Shown: in pieces, positions 25,894-34,557 of the stretch
Layout of the letters: each line of letters starts with the position of its first letter
Position numbering within the stretch: the first letter of the stretch is position 1
Assembly: GCF_001939075.1 (NCBI RefSeq)
Contig: NZ_MPTA01000002.1
Span: 620,001 to 684,000, forward strand
Reading direction: 5' to 3'
DNA: 64,000 nt
Source of the DNA: Paenisporosarcina indica
GTDB taxonomy: Bacteria > Bacillota > Bacilli > Bacillales_A > Planococcaceae
The notes under the pieces: generated by a model
Databases searched by the model: none
Seen by the model: only the letters and a program-made list of their open reading frames with translations
What the model was told of the DNA's origin: nothing
Program-made: the position numbers and the translations under genes

Positions 25894-27156
25894 TTATTGA
25901 GCGCGTGCAAATCCAAAGCCTGATGCGTAATCGTCACCAGTTGTTGCACCGATTCCCCCTTTGATATCAACGCTTTTCGCACGACTTTGAAGATTTGTAC
26001 GCAATTGCGTGTGTGACCAAGATGGATTTTGAGCCCATAGTTTAGCTGCTAAACCAGCAACATGTGGCGTTGCCATCGATGTACCACTGATTGTGTTGTA
26101 TCCACCGTTGTTCCAAGTCGAGTAAATCGCGGCACCTGGAGCTGAGATTTCAATATCACCTTGTTGGATTACGTAGTCACCGTCCGTTGAAGCATAACCA
26201 CGGGAAGAAAAGTCTGCTACGCGGTATGTACCGTTTTGCTGAACATTTTCAAGGGCTGCAACTGCAACTGTATTGACAAGTGCTCCTGGATAACCGATTG
26301 ATCCTTGGCTTGGCCCTGAGTTCCCGGCAGCTGCCACAATTAGTACGCCTTTACCATAAGCATAGTTGACCGCACTTGAAATAAGGCTGTCATTTCCTGC
26401 AGAGCCAAGAGACATATTGATGACAGTCTTTGTGCCAGTTGCAGTTGCTTGGTCGGCCGCATGACGAATGGCAGCCGCGATATCGTCCGAATACCCTGAG
26501 CCATTATCACCCAACACTTTGTACGCCCAAAGATCAGCGTCCGGAGCTACTCCGTAAATTCCTGCTTTATCACTTCCTCCGTCCGCCAATGCACTACCGG
26601 CAACGTGTGTACCATGTCCGTTTGCATCATTGCAACTGCCATTGATTACTGTCGTGGCACCTGTAAAGTTTTTGCATTGTTCAACCGTGTTTGCCAAGTC
26701 ATAGTGGGCTACGTTTACACCCGTGTCCAGGACGGCAATATTGATGCCCGCTCCACCGGTAGTAGTCGTTAAACTACTATTATTGTAGATTGCTTTAATG
26801 CCCCAAGGAACTTGCTGGGTTGGATATGCTGCAGCCGTCACTTGGCTTGCGTTTGCTCGGACATCTGTATCGAGCGTGACTGCCTGTACTTTCGTGACCG
26901 TCACATTTTTACTCTTTTGAAGTAAGGTGAATTGTTTCTCGGTCATCTCAGTAGAGAAACCATTCTCCGTCAATTCCCAACGTGCTTTGTGTTCCTTTTT
27001 AAGTGAAGCTTTTGTAGATGGATTAGCCGCTTCCACATACACACGGAATTTCTCGACATCGATTTCTTTCTCCAGTGCCGCACTTACGCCCATGGAAGGA
27101 ATGATTAAACTTGCAGTTAACAATGCACCCATTAAGACTTTTTTCGATTTTTTCAT
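25894..27156 (-). CDS. Secreted subtilisin-like serine protease (S41-like, S8 family)
   Basis: A 420-residue preproprotease. It has a Sec signal peptide (KKSKKVLMGALLTASLI, then GVSA-A cleavage), an I9-type propeptide to about residue 110, and an S8 catalytic domain. The triad is Asp144 (NIAVLDTGVN), His181 (NGHGTHVAGSA) and Ser360 (SGTSMATPHVAG). Two cysteines in CKNFTG and GSCNDANG probably form a disulfide, as in the cold-adapted subtilisins S39/S41, which it resembles overall. It is an extracellular enzyme for protein scavenging. ATG 27156 follows AAAGGAG. It diverges from the peptide-sensing regulator at 27286, a probable controller. Confidence 0.92.
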   Translation of the reverse strand: MKKSKKVLMGALLTASLIIPSMGVSAALEKEIDVEKFRVYVEAANPSTKASLKKEHKARWELTENGFSTEMTEKQFTLLQKSKNVTVTKVQAVTLDTDVRANASQVTAAAYPTQQVPWGIKAIYNNSSLTTTTGGAGINIAVLDTGVNVAHYDLANTVEQCKNFTGATTVINGSCNDANGHGTHVAGSALADGGSDKAGIYGVAPDADLWAYKVLGDNGSGYSDDIAAAIRHAADQATATGTKTVINMSLGSAGNDSLISSAVNYAYGKGVLIVAAAGNSGPSQGSIGYPGALVNTVAVAALENVQQNGTYRVADFSSRGYASTDGDYVIQQGDIEISAPGAAIYSTWNNGGYNTISGTSMATPHVAGLAAKLWAQNPSWSHTQLRTNLQSRAKSVDIKGGIGATTGDDYASGFGFARAQ

Positions 27157-27159
27157 TCT

Positions 27160-27194
27160 GTTAGCTCCTTTTGTTTTTGAATTTTGTTGCTAAC
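27160..27194 (-). promoter_or_regulatory. Inverted repeat around the subtilase ribosome binding site
   Basis: GTTAGC and GCTAAC (27160-27165 and 27189-27194) can pair in the leader mRNA, placing AAAGGAG next to the stem. It may tune translation; a six-base repeat could also be chance. Confidence 0.3.
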
Positions 27195-27226
27195 TCAAAA
27201 CTAGCATACAAAAAGAGATTTGTTTA

Positions 27227-27255
27227 TTGGGAAAATTTCAATAATTAAGTATAAT
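27227..27255 (+). promoter_or_regulatory. Promoter of the peptide-sensing regulator
   Basis: TTGGGA (27227-27232), 17 bases, TATAAT (27250-27255), 31 bases before the GTG start. It lies in the short intergenic region shared with the divergent subtilase. Confidence 0.65.
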
Positions 27256-27285
27256 AAAAGGAAAATAAAGTTAGAAGGTGATAAC

Positions 27286-28503
27286 GTGCAAATCGGCTCA
27301 TTAATCAAATACCATCGTACAAAGATGAAATTAACACAGAGTCAACTTGCAAATGGAATATGTTCGGTCCCACATCTTAGCAAAATTGAAAATAACAGCA
27401 AGGAAGCAAACGTGGAAACGATTCGGCTTTTACTAGGCAGGCTTGAGGTGACTGTACAGGACGTCGAAGAAAGCGAACAAAATATACATATTTTATTGAA
27501 GCAATTACTGAAAAACATTCACTATTTGGAAGTAGAAAACGCGAAGATCACTTACCGTGAGTTAGACATGTACAAAGAAATCATTGCTTTTACCAAACAC
27601 ATTTATTTATACGAGCTATATAAATTAAGATATCACCTATTTAATAATGACCTACCCACTGCAGAATACCAGATTAAATGGCTGCAATCACAAAGGCAAA
27701 ATTTTTCCCAACATGAACGATATTTACTTTCCTATTTTAGTGCGATAGCTTTATTGATGAGGGGGAAATATGGTGAAGCGAACGAACAGCTTTCTGCCAT
27801 TATTTTAGAAAATGCAGAGAGTAATTTGTTTGAGGGAGAAATCTATTATCATCTGGCATTAGTCAAAGGGCATATGAAACACCCCGAACATGCCATATAC
27901 TTTGGTAAAAAAGCAATCCAACTTTTACAGGAGCAGTTTAATTACAAAAGAATTCTACATGTTCAAATGTCACTGGCGATTAATTATTCGCAGTCCAAGA
28001 TTTATGATGAAGCGTTTGTGTACTACGAGCACTTAATCAGAAACAGCATATTGCTTCATCAGACAGATTTACTACCTCAGATTTATCACAATATGGGGGA
28101 TCTCAGACACAAAATGGGTGACTATGCCATGGCTTTGGATTATTTCAAAAAAAGTTCATTGACCATGCAAAAGAACACGGAGCACTACCTACTGTGTCTC
28201 TATAACATTGCGATTACAGAGTTTAGGTTAGAAAAGTGGAATGATAGTAACGCAAGTTTTGCCCTACTCAATCAGGAATCGATTAAAATCAAGGTTCCCC
28301 ATTATCAGCTCTACTCATCTTTTTATTTAATGCTACTAAATGATAATAAACAGAAGGCTATGCACTTTTTGGAAGATCGAGTGGTTCCCTATACCCGAAA
28401 AACGGATAAACAAAGAGATTTTCATCATCACTTTTCCAAAATGCTCACGGACTTTTATGTAAATGAAGGAAAATACGAACAAGCAGTTAAATTCATCTTA
28501 TAA
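27286..28503 (+). CDS. RRNPP-type quorum-sensing regulator (HTH plus TPR, PlcR/NprR-like)
   Basis: A 405-residue regulator. Residues 2-60 form an XRE helix-turn-helix (IGSLIKYHRTKMKLTQSQLA, then SVPHLSKIENNSKEANVETI). The rest is a chain of about seven TPR helix pairs (examples: AEYQIKWLQSQRQNF, YHLALVKGHMKHPEHAIYFG and IYHNMGDLRHKMGDYAMALD). This is the architecture of PlcR, NprR and PrgX, which bind reimported oligopeptides in the cytosol. GTG 27286 follows AGAAGGTGATAAC and lies after a good promoter; an upstream in-frame ATG is before it. The gene is followed 12 bases later by a secreted 46-residue peptide gene, the expected signal. It diverges from a secreted protease, as nprR sits beside nprA. 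Confidence 0.88.
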   Translation: MQIGSLIKYHRTKMKLTQSQLANGICSVPHLSKIENNSKEANVETIRLLLGRLEVTVQDVEESEQNIHILLKQLLKNIHYLEVENAKITYRELDMYKEIIAFTKHIYLYELYKLRYHLFNNDLPTAEYQIKWLQSQRQNFSQHERYLLSYFSAIALLMRGKYGEANEQLSAIILENAESNLFEGEIYYHLALVKGHMKHPEHAIYFGKKAIQLLQEQFNYKRILHVQMSLAINYSQSKIYDEAFVYYEHLIRNSILLHQTDLLPQIYHNMGDLRHKMGDYAMALDYFKKSSLTMQKNTEHYLLCLYNIAITEFRLEKWNDSNASFALLNQESIKIKVPHYQLYSSFYLMLLNDNKQKAMHFLEDRVVPYTRKTDKQRDFHHHFSKMLTDFYVNEGKYEQAVKFIL

Positions 28504-28515
28504 GGAGTGTTTTGT

Positions 28516-28656
28516 ATGAAAAAAACCGTTTTATTAGCTATAATCATCAGTTTCTCGAGCTTGGCAAGTGTGAATTTTGAAAGTGAGAAAATCAACTTAG
28601 TTGTGGTAAATTATGAATTGCCCCAGGATACTGTGCCAATTCATCCTCCAGTTTGA
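28516..28656 (+). CDS. Signal propeptide of the RRNPP regulator
   Basis: A 46-residue peptide, too short for usual gene calls. It has a classic Sec signal (KKTVLLAIIISFSSLAS), a short charged linker (FESEKINLV) and a Pro-rich C-terminus ending ELPQDTVPIHPPV. This is the layout of PapR, NprX and similar propeptides, whose last 5-10 residues are released and taken up by the Opp permease. AAGGAG starts 1 base after the regulator's stop codon begins and is 8 bases from ATG 28516, so the two are co-translated. The mature signal is probably within the last 5-10 residues; the exact cut is unknown. Confidence 0.82.
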   Translation: MKKTVLLAIIISFSSLASVNFESEKINLVVVNYELPQDTVPIHPPV

Positions 28657-28686
28657 GTCTACTTATAATTAATTGACGAACAAAAT

Positions 28687-28733
28687 AGAAATGGCCCATC
28701 TGAGTTCGCACTCAACGATGGGCTATTTCTTTT
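28687..28733. terminator. Bidirectional terminator
   Basis: GAAATGGCCCATC / GATGGGCTATTTC with an inner TGAGT / ACTCA stem, and T-runs on both sides. It ends the regulator-peptide operon and the convergent membrane gene. Confidence 0.8.
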
Positions 28734-29361
28734 CTGGTGATTCTATAAGTCTTTTTAACAGCTTGTCATGAAGTTTTGATAAAACCAACAACGCCAATAG
28801 TGAACCCACAAAAGCTAAAAACATATCCCATTGTGCATCCCACTTATCGCCTTGCATCCCTAAAAAGTCTTCAGACACTTTCCCCTTTGTCGGAAATTTT
28901 GTGCTCAACCATTCGATGATTTCGTACAATGCAGCAATAGCTAACATGATGCTCGTTGTGATCCCAAACAACCAAGCACCCTTCGATAATGGTGTTTTCC
29001 GCAACAATATTTCTCTTACCACAATCGCAAATAACCCTTTCAGGAAATGTCCCAATCGATCATAATGATTGCGACTTAAATCAAACTCATCCTTCAGCCA
29101 ATTAAACAAAGGCACCTCTGAATAGGAGTAGTGTCCCCCAATAAACGTCAAGATTGAGATAATGGCAATTACAGTGTAGGAAAGAGTGGTGAGACGGAAC
29201 TTATTGTAAGTGATGATTGCAACAACCAATACAACGCCCGCCGGAAGAACCTCCACTACCCAAATCCAATACTGTGTTGGCTGAATAACGGACCAAATAA
29301 AAAAGATCGCCACAACTAGGAGCAAATAGCGATCCGACTTTCTACTTTTGCTAATAACCAC
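28723..29361 (-). CDS. DUF2238 family membrane protein (YjdF-like)
   Basis: A 212-residue integral membrane protein with about six helices. Family marks are GGHYSYSEVPLFNWLKDEF, RNHYDRLGHFLKG and, near the end, DFLGMQGDKWDAQWDMFLA. This matches E. coli YjdF and B. subtilis relatives of unknown function. The GTG start at 29361 has GAAGGAGGGG upstream. It is monocistronic and convergent with the signal peptide gene, sharing a terminator. Confidence 0.85.
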   Translation of the reverse strand: MVISKSRKSDRYLLLVVAIFFIWSVIQPTQYWIWVVEVLPAGVVLVVAIITYNKFRLTTLSYTVIAIISILTFIGGHYSYSEVPLFNWLKDEFDLSRNHYDRLGHFLKGLFAIVVREILLRKTPLSKGAWLFGITTSIMLAIAALYEIIEWLSTKFPTKGKVSEDFLGMQGDKWDAQWDMFLAFVGSLLALLVLSKLHDKLLKRLIESPEKK

Positions 29362-29528
29362 TACTTCCCCTCCTTCTACCTAACAGTATCTGACATATCA
29401 ACTATGCATATACAATGGATTTCTACATAAAGGATGCTTTTAACGGATGTTATTGGAGAGTTATTCAATCGTTTTGTCGATTATATTTTGATATAAAGGG
29501 AACTTTAAATAGTAGATGGAGGTGCCCT

Positions 29529-30188
29529 ATGGATATACAGTTTTATTTCATGTTCACATTGGGCTATATCAGTCTTTTCATTTGGGGGCTTAGTGGCTTA
29601 AATAGTAGCCGTTTTTTAACATGGTCAAGTTTCATTTTTGCCATTTTGGGGGCTCTTATTTTTGATAACGCAGTCCTAGGCTTTGGCAAATGGATTGGTG
29701 AAGGAACTGTTCTCGAATCACTTAACGCACTTCGCTACTGGAGCCATGCTTTCTTCACTCCTTTACTTGTCTTGTTTTCGCTAGGCGTCCTGCGCGAAAG
29801 CGGCATCGCATGGACCGACAAAAAATGGCTAACCTTGTCAGCTATCATCTACACGATTGGATTGATTGGCATTGAGATTTGGCTTGAAACATCACGACTT
29901 CAGTTGAAACCCAAGACAGAGTTTGGGGTCTTGCGTTATGTATCCACTGAATCAGCGTCTGGACCGCCCATCATGATCTTGCTGGTCACCATCGTGCTAC
30001 TTGTAGCAGGTATAGTGTTATGGAAACAGACAAAATGGCCATGGTTTTTTATTGGAGCTGCAGTCATGACGATCGGTAGTATGGTACCCCTAAACATTAA
30101 TAGTGCCGCAGTGACAAATGCTTTTGAACTGTTTCTACTATGGGCGCTCGTTTGGACAAAACACAGACTTACCCTTTACCCTATATAA
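29529..30188 (+). CDS. Hypothetical seven-helix membrane protein
   Basis: A 219-residue protein with about seven predicted membrane helices. Landmarks are FTLGYISLFIWGLSGLN in the first helix, RYWSHAFFTPLLVLFSLGVL in the middle (a helix with His), and VTNAFELFLLWALVWTKHR at the end. Start ATG 29529 follows TGGAGGTGCC; the open frame extends 38 codons upstream without a ribosome binding site. I do not recognise a named family and no enzyme motif is evident. It is monocistronic with a bidirectional terminator. Confidence 0.7.
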   Translation: MDIQFYFMFTLGYISLFIWGLSGLNSSRFLTWSSFIFAILGALIFDNAVLGFGKWIGEGTVLESLNALRYWSHAFFTPLLVLFSLGVLRESGIAWTDKKWLTLSAIIYTIGLIGIEIWLETSRLQLKPKTEFGVLRYVSTESASGPPIMILLVTIVLLVAGIVLWKQTKWPWFFIGAAVMTIGSMVPLNINSAAVTNAFELFLLWALVWTKHRLTLYPI

Positions 30189-30229
30189 GCAATCTGGGTT
30201 GAATTTCAGGAAGAATAAAATCCACGAAA

Positions 30230-30275
30230 AAAATAGAGCACCTTCTCCAGCTCGTTGCTGAAGGTGCTCTATTTT
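30230..30275. terminator. Bidirectional terminator
   Basis: AAAATAGAGCACCTTC / GAAGGTGCTCTATTTT, a 16-bp perfect stem with T-runs in both directions, between two convergent units. Confidence 0.85.
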
Positions 30276-30327
30276 GCACGGTTATGAAGATCACTGACAA
30301 GATGGATACAGTTGCATAGTTCTTTTG

Positions 30328-30390
30328 CTATTTAGAATCTTCTTCTGTTGCAATTAAATTGACAAAATAACTTTGAACTTGTGCTTCCAT
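30328..30390 (-). CDS. Possible micro-protein of 20 residues
   Basis: ATG 30390 follows AATAGGAG with 8-base spacing and encodes MEAQVQSYFVNLIATEEDSK. The open frame continues upstream of the ATG without a start codon through residues such as PKEIRKWVLLQEVLIG, which also look protein-like, so the real product might be longer with a rare start, or a degraded gene. It sits between the hypothetical gene at 30465 and the terminator at 30230, on the same strand as the former. Confidence 0.35.
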   Translation of the reverse strand: MEAQVQSYFVNLIATEEDSK

Positions 30391-30464
30391 TTGATCAACT
30401 CCTATTAAGACTTCTTGTAGGAGAACCCATTTTCTAATTTCCTTTGGTACTACTATTGGATTGA

Positions 30465-30878
30465 TTATTTCTTATAAAGTTCTTTATAGGCAATTACTTG
30501 TAACGCCAACATTTCCTCATCTGTCAGTTTCTCATCAAGAATCTGCAATACCTCTTCTTTAGATGCAGTTCCATTTTGAACTTGTGATTGAAGTTCCTGG
30601 AGTTTGTTTATGCCTACCTTTTTAACTAGTACTCGTGTGGCTTCTCCTTTTGTAGTAAATGGCAAGGTACTTTCATCTGCAGACTCTGCCTGTTTTACCA
30701 TTTCCGCTAATTCCGGATCATTTTCTATATAGGCTTTCACTTCATTTATTTGTCCACTATCCTCAAGTTCAGTTGTATACGAATCGACTAACTTATCCGA
30801 AGCAACATTGGTTCCGAAATAATAAATACCATAACCAACAATTCCTAAAATCAGAATCACGACGATTAGTTTCTTCAT
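30465..30878 (-). CDS. Hypothetical membrane-anchored protein
   Basis: A 137-residue protein with an N-terminal membrane anchor (KLIVVILILGIVGYGIYYFG) followed by a helical, acidic external domain (YIENDPELAEMVKQAES, GINKLQELQSQVQNG, EKLTDEEMLALQVIA). The anchor lacks a signal peptidase motif, so it likely stays attached. I recall similar unnamed proteins in Bacillaceae but no function. ATG 30878 has a GGAGTGAG site upstream. Confidence 0.65.
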   Translation of the reverse strand: MKKLIVVILILGIVGYGIYYFGTNVASDKLVDSYTTELEDSGQINEVKAYIENDPELAEMVKQAESADESTLPFTTKGEATRVLVKKVGINKLQELQSQVQNGTASKEEVLQILDEKLTDEEMLALQVIAYKELYKK

Positions 30879-30985
30879 TTTCTCACTCCTTCACTGTAGT
30901 TGCATTCTAATATAGACGTCTGTGCGTGGGAAATGTAACAGATTTTATTAAATCTTTCAGTAACAACTTTTCCCAGTAAAGTCTA

Positions 30986-31597
30986 TCAACTCACTAATGT
31001 AAATAGAAGGTACATCCCTGTCCCCCACATTATGAGTGCCGATCCTTTATTTAATATTGCCAGAAACCCATTTGCGTTTGATAATCTTCCAACCTGCCTA
31101 CCAACGAATGCAAGAGCAAAGAACCAGATCCAAGATGTTACGACACAAGCAACAGCAAACCCAATTTTTCCAATACCAGAGTACGACAATGAACTTGTGC
31201 CAATCACGCCGATCGTATCCATAATGGCATGAGGATTTAATAACGAGACCGAAGCAGCAAAAGCAATTTGCTTTCTCGGTGCAAGTGCTTTTGCATCGAT
31301 TGAATTTATCTGAGGCTTACTTTTCCAAGTCACATAGCCCATATACATTAAAAATAAGATGCCAATTGTTAATAGAAGTACCTTGATCCAGTAAATGCCT
31401 AAAACCAAAACTGATACACCTAGTACAGCTAATGAAATCAGGAGAGTATCACAAAGAGCCGCTGTAAGGATTACCGGTAAACTTCTACTGAATTTCGGGT
31501 GAATAGCACCTTGATTAAACACAAAAACATTCTGAACGCCTAATGGAAGAATGAGTCCGAAAGCTAAAATAACACCATGAAGTACAGCACTTATCAC
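30986..31597 (-). CDS. LysE/ArgO family amino acid exporter
   Basis: A 203-residue exporter with six helices. It has the ArgO/LysE marks LILPLGVQNVFVFNQGA in the first helix, AALCDTLLIS in the second and VSLLNPHAIMDTIGVIG in the middle, all diagnostic of the basic amino acid export branch (arginine/lysine). The start is GTG at 31597 with AAGGGA 13 bases upstream, a weak site. It is monocistronic and divergent from the arsenic operon. It is distinct from the two RhtB-type copies at 4.8 and 7.4 kb. Confidence 0.85.
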   Translation of the reverse strand: MISAVLHGVILAFGLILPLGVQNVFVFNQGAIHPKFSRSLPVILTAALCDTLLISLAVLGVSVLVLGIYWIKVLLLTIGILFLMYMGYVTWKSKPQINSIDAKALAPRKQIAFAASVSLLNPHAIMDTIGVIGTSSLSYSGIGKIGFAVACVVTSWIWFFALAFVGRQVGRLSNANGFLAILNKGSALIMWGTGMYLLFTLVS

Positions 31598-31715
31598 AGA
31601 ATATCTAAATCCCTTCTTAATAACTATATTATTTCGTCTATTATCATACTAAGTTTGCATTAGAAAACCACCAAGTCCATCAATTATTAGACGGAAATTT
31701 ACTAATGCAACACCT

Positions 31716-31744
31716 TGACCATATAAGTATATACTGATATGTTT
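31716..31744 (+). promoter_or_regulatory. ars promoter with ArsR operator
   Basis: TTGACC (31716-31721), 17 bases, TATGTT (31739-31744). The spacer and -10 carry ATATAAGTATATACTGATAT (31722-31741), a near-perfect 20-bp palindrome with one mismatched pair, a likely ArsR operator. Confidence 0.75.
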
Positions 31745-31782
31745 ATTTCAAATCAACCATGTAGGTGGAGGTGACACGCTTT

Positions 31783-32130
31783 ATGCTAGCGAAAACGACG
31801 CTCGATTTGGATCAGGCGAGTATTATTTTAAAATTAATGGGTGATAAAACCCGATTGACGATGTTAAAGTTACTGCAGAAAAGTCAATATTGCGTATGTG
31901 AATTTGTAGCGCTATTTAATATTAGCCAATCTGCAATCAGTCAACATTTACGAAAACTGAAGGATGTAGGTTTAGTGAATGAGAATCGTCAAGGTCAATG
32001 GATATTTTATTCGTTGAATACAAACCATGATTCGTATGAGTTTGTTGTACGTCTTCTTGATTTCATTCCCGATCAAGATTATCGAATGAAGGAATTGGAA
32101 CAGCAAGGGTTACGTATTACTTGCGAATAA
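31783..32130 (+). CDS. arsR: Arsenic-responsive repressor ArsR
   Basis: A 115-residue ArsR/SmtB winged-helix repressor. The arsenite site is the CVC motif in [12 protein letters not shown], followed by the recognition helix [15 protein letters not shown] and the wing [16 protein letters not shown]. As(III) binding releases it from DNA. ATG 31783 follows TGGAGGTG with 8-base spacing; the in-frame GTG at 31765 is upstream of that site. It is the first gene of arsR-arsB-arsC; the promoter has a palindromic operator between its -35 and -10 boxes. Confidence 0.93.
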   Translation: MLAKTTLDLDQASIILKLMGDKTRLTMLKLLQKSQYCVCEFVALFNISQSAISQHLRKLKDVGLVNENRQGQWIFYSLNTNHDSYEFVVRLLDFIPDQDYRMKELEQQGLRITCE

Positions 32131-32143
32131 TGGAGGGCTTATC

Positions 32144-33439
32144 GTGTTATCAGTTGTTTTAGCATCAGTGATTTTTCTTGTGACCTTACTTTTTGTTATA
32201 TGGCAACCTAAAAACCTATCAATTGGTTGGTCTGCTTGTGGAGGGGCACTACTTGCATTACTTGCAGGAGTTGTTGATTTTCAAGACGTTATCGATGTTA
32301 CAGGAATCGTTTGGAACGCTACCTTAGCATTCATCGCTATTATTATTATTTCACTTATTTTAGACGAAATTGGATTTTTTGAGTGGTCGGCTTTACATAT
32401 GGCTAGAGCCGCAAAAGGCAATGGTCTCCGAATGTTTGTGTACGTCAGCATTTTAGGTGCATTCGTGGCAGCATTATTCGCCAATGACGGTGCCGCGTTG
32501 ATCCTTACGCCGATTGTCCTGGCAATGGTACGAAATTTGAAATTTGAAGAAAAGATGGTTTTTCCTTTCATCATGGCCAGTGGATTTATCGCAGATACAA
32601 CTTCTTTGCCGCTAGTTGTCAGTAACCTCGTGAACATTGTGTCTGCAGACTTTTTCGGTATTGGCTTTGTGGAATACGCCTCTAGAATGATTGTGCCGAA
32701 CTTATTTTCACTTGTTGCCAGTATTTTAGTGTTGTTTTTATTCTTCCGTAAAAGTATCCCTAGAAATTATAATATGGCCGACCTTAAACAACCTCGTGAA
32801 GCCATTAAAGACGAGAAAATGTTCCGCTTATCTTGGTTTGTACTAGCCCTATTATTAATCGGGTATTTCTCAAGTGAATTCTTGGGGCTTCCGGTGTCGA
32901 TTGTGGCAGGAATTATCGCTGTTTTCTTCTTAATGATGGCGCAAAAAAGTTCTGCCGTTCACACAACTCGCGTAGTAAAAGGAGCACCTTGGTCGATTGT
33001 GTTCTTCTCACTTGGTATGTACGTTGTCGTATACGGTTTACGCAATGTTGGACTGACAAGTGTGTTGGCTGATTTGATTCAAGTGGCAGCGAATCAAGGG
33101 TTATTCGTGGGTACGATCGCAATGGGATTCATTGCAGCCATTTTGTCATCGGTGATGAACAATATGCCGACAGTAATGATTAACGCACTGGCCATTGCAG
33201 ATACGAGTACGACAGGAACGCTTCGCGAAGCCTTAATTTATGCAAATATCATCGGCTCTGACTTAGGTCCGAAGATTACGCCAATTGGTTCACTTGCGAC
33301 GCTACTTTGGCTTCATGTGTTATCTCAAAAAGGCGTAAAAATCCCGTGGGGGACCTACTTTAAAGTAGGGATCATTCTCACGGTCCCAACCCTATTATTT
33401 ACACTAATCGGTCTTTATTTATGGTTATTGATCATCTAA
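32144..33439 (+). CDS. arsB: Arsenite efflux permease ArsB
   Basis: A 431-residue membrane protein with about 12 helices of the ArsB/NhaD ion transporter group. It has the ArsB marks [18 protein letters not shown]-type (here [18 protein letters not shown]), [18 protein letters not shown] and [17 protein letters not shown]. It expels arsenite made by ArsC. GTG 32144 follows TGGAGGG, 13 bases after arsR. The gene is in the usual order between arsR and arsC. Confidence 0.95.
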   Translation: MLSVVLASVIFLVTLLFVIWQPKNLSIGWSACGGALLALLAGVVDFQDVIDVTGIVWNATLAFIAIIIISLILDEIGFFEWSALHMARAAKGNGLRMFVYVSILGAFVAALFANDGAALILTPIVLAMVRNLKFEEKMVFPFIMASGFIADTTSLPLVVSNLVNIVSADFFGIGFVEYASRMIVPNLFSLVASILVLFLFFRKSIPRNYNMADLKQPREAIKDEKMFRLSWFVLALLLIGYFSSEFLGLPVSIVAGIIAVFFLMMAQKSSAVHTTRVVKGAPWSIVFFSLGMYVVVYGLRNVGLTSVLADLIQVAANQGLFVGTIAMGFIAAILSSVMNNMPTVMINALAIADTSTTGTLREALIYANIIGSDLGPKITPIGSLATLLWLHVLSQKGVKIPWGTYFKVGIILTVPTLLFTLIGLYLWLLII

Positions 33440-33456
33440 TCCAGGAGGTTTTTCTC

Positions 33457-33876
33457 ATGACTAAAAAAACGTTATATTTCCTATGTACAGGTAATTCTTG
33501 TCGAAGCCAAATGGCTGAAGGATGGGGTAAAAAGTATTTAAGTGACGAGTGGCAAGCCTTAAGCGCTGGAATTGAAGCACATGGATTGAACCCCTATGCT
33601 GTAAAAGCGATGAATGAAGTTGGCATCGATATTTCAAGTCAAACTTCAGATATCATTGATCCACAAATCCTGAACAACGCAGAATTTGTTGTGACATTAT
33701 GTGGAGATGCGGCTGATAAATGCCCGATGACACCTTCACATGTAAAACGAGAACACTGGGGATTCGAAGACCCTGCAAAAGCTGTAGGGTCAGACGAAGA
33801 AAAATGGGGTATGTTCCAACGTGTTCGTGATGAAATTGGAGACAGAATTAAGCGTTTTGCTGAAACTGGTGAGTAA
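33457..33876 (+). CDS. arsC: Thioredoxin-coupled arsenate reductase ArsC
   Basis: A 139-residue cytosolic enzyme that reduces arsenate to arsenite for export by ArsB. It is of the low-molecular-weight phosphatase fold type: the P-loop [13 protein letters not shown] holds Cys10, and the redox pair is Cys82 and Cys89 ([15 protein letters not shown]), the same numbering as the S. aureus and B. subtilis enzymes. ATG 33457 follows CAGGAGG; the upstream in-frame ATG lies inside arsB. It is the last gene of the ars operon. Confidence 0.96.
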   Translation: MTKKTLYFLCTGNSCRSQMAEGWGKKYLSDEWQALSAGIEAHGLNPYAVKAMNEVGIDISSQTSDIIDPQILNNAEFVVTLCGDAADKCPMTPSHVKREHWGFEDPAKAVGSDEEKWGMFQRVRDEIGDRIKRFAETGE

Positions 33877-33920
33877 GTTTAAGGAAAGAATGAAGTTTCG
33901 CGACTTTACTTTCATAAAAT

Positions 33921-33963
33921 AAACAAGAACAGCCCTTCCTCAACGGAAGGGCTGTTCTTGTTT
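33921..33963. terminator. Bidirectional terminator after arsC
   Basis: AAACAAGAACAGCCCTTCC / its complement, a 19-bp perfect stem with loop TCAAC. It overlaps the stop codon of the convergent YolD-like gene. Confidence 0.85.
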
Positions 33964-34318
33964 ATTCTACAATCATGGCCGCCACAATTTCATGAATGGG
34001 CACACGGTGTTTGCCAAACGGATCTTCGTAGATTACATACTGTGTGCTGACTTCTTGGATTACGCCTCTATGGTAATGCAACTGACCGTCTAGCCAAGTG
34101 GTAATACGTGTTTCTAGTCTGCTCGATAAAGCACGTGCCACTTCTTCTTGTAATGTTTGCAGGTCAAATTCATCTAATTCAGGTCGTTTTACTTTATCGG
34201 CATCTTCTTGCCATTTTCGAAGTTCCTTTACATGCTCCGGCAACATCATCGCTGTCCATTTTATTTTCCCACGATCACGAATATTTCCATCAACGGTTAC
34301 ATCACGATTAAACGCCAA
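33962..34318 (-). CDS. YolD-like family protein
   Basis: A 118-residue protein of the YolD-like family: DRGKIKWTAMMLPEHVKELR at the N-terminus, then YHRGVIQEVSTQYVIYEDPFGKH-type beta strands ending VPIHEIVAAMI. YolD-like genes usually lie next to Y-family DNA polymerases (UvrX/YqjW) and are SOS-induced; they are thought to be regulatory. Here the polymerase gene is absent. ATG 34318 directly follows the stop of the 73-residue gene upstream, and both are behind two LexA-type boxes. Confidence 0.85.
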   Translation of the reverse strand: MAFNRDVTVDGNIRDRGKIKWTAMMLPEHVKELRKWQEDADKVKRPELDEFDLQTLQEEVARALSSRLETRITTWLDGQLHYHRGVIQEVSTQYVIYEDPFGKHRVPIHEIVAAMIVE

Positions 34319-34540
34319 TTAAATCACCCAACTTTCTTTTCGTTCGACTGGGATTAATGCTAAGACATTGTTTACTTTAAAAGTTCGTTTGGTCTTGCGA
34401 AGAAAACAGTACGCTTGAAAAGAATCACCATAAAGCTTCAGTACTTTAATGCGTCTTTTTGTGATTTCGCCGCTATTTGAGATGTACATCACTTCTACAA
34501 TCTGACCGTAATGCATGGACTTAGAAAGACTTTCTTTCAC
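34319..34540 (-). CDS. Small SOS-associated protein with WYL-like strand pattern
   Basis: A 73-residue protein. GQIVEVMYISNSGEITKRRI, KVLKLYGDSFQAYCFLRKTK and RTFKVNNVLALIPV give the beta-rich layout of the small partners found with YolD-like proteins, and recall the WYL ligand-sensing fold. The GTG start at 34540 has GGAGGGG upstream; an open frame extends 37 codons further through the SOS boxes and is unlikely to be translated. It is translationally coupled to the YolD-like gene. Function unknown. Confidence 0.7.
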   Translation of the reverse strand: MKESLSKSMHYGQIVEVMYISNSGEITKRRIKVLKLYGDSFQAYCFLRKTKRTFKVNNVLALIPVERKESWVI

Positions 34541-34557
34541 AATAACCCCTCCAAATA

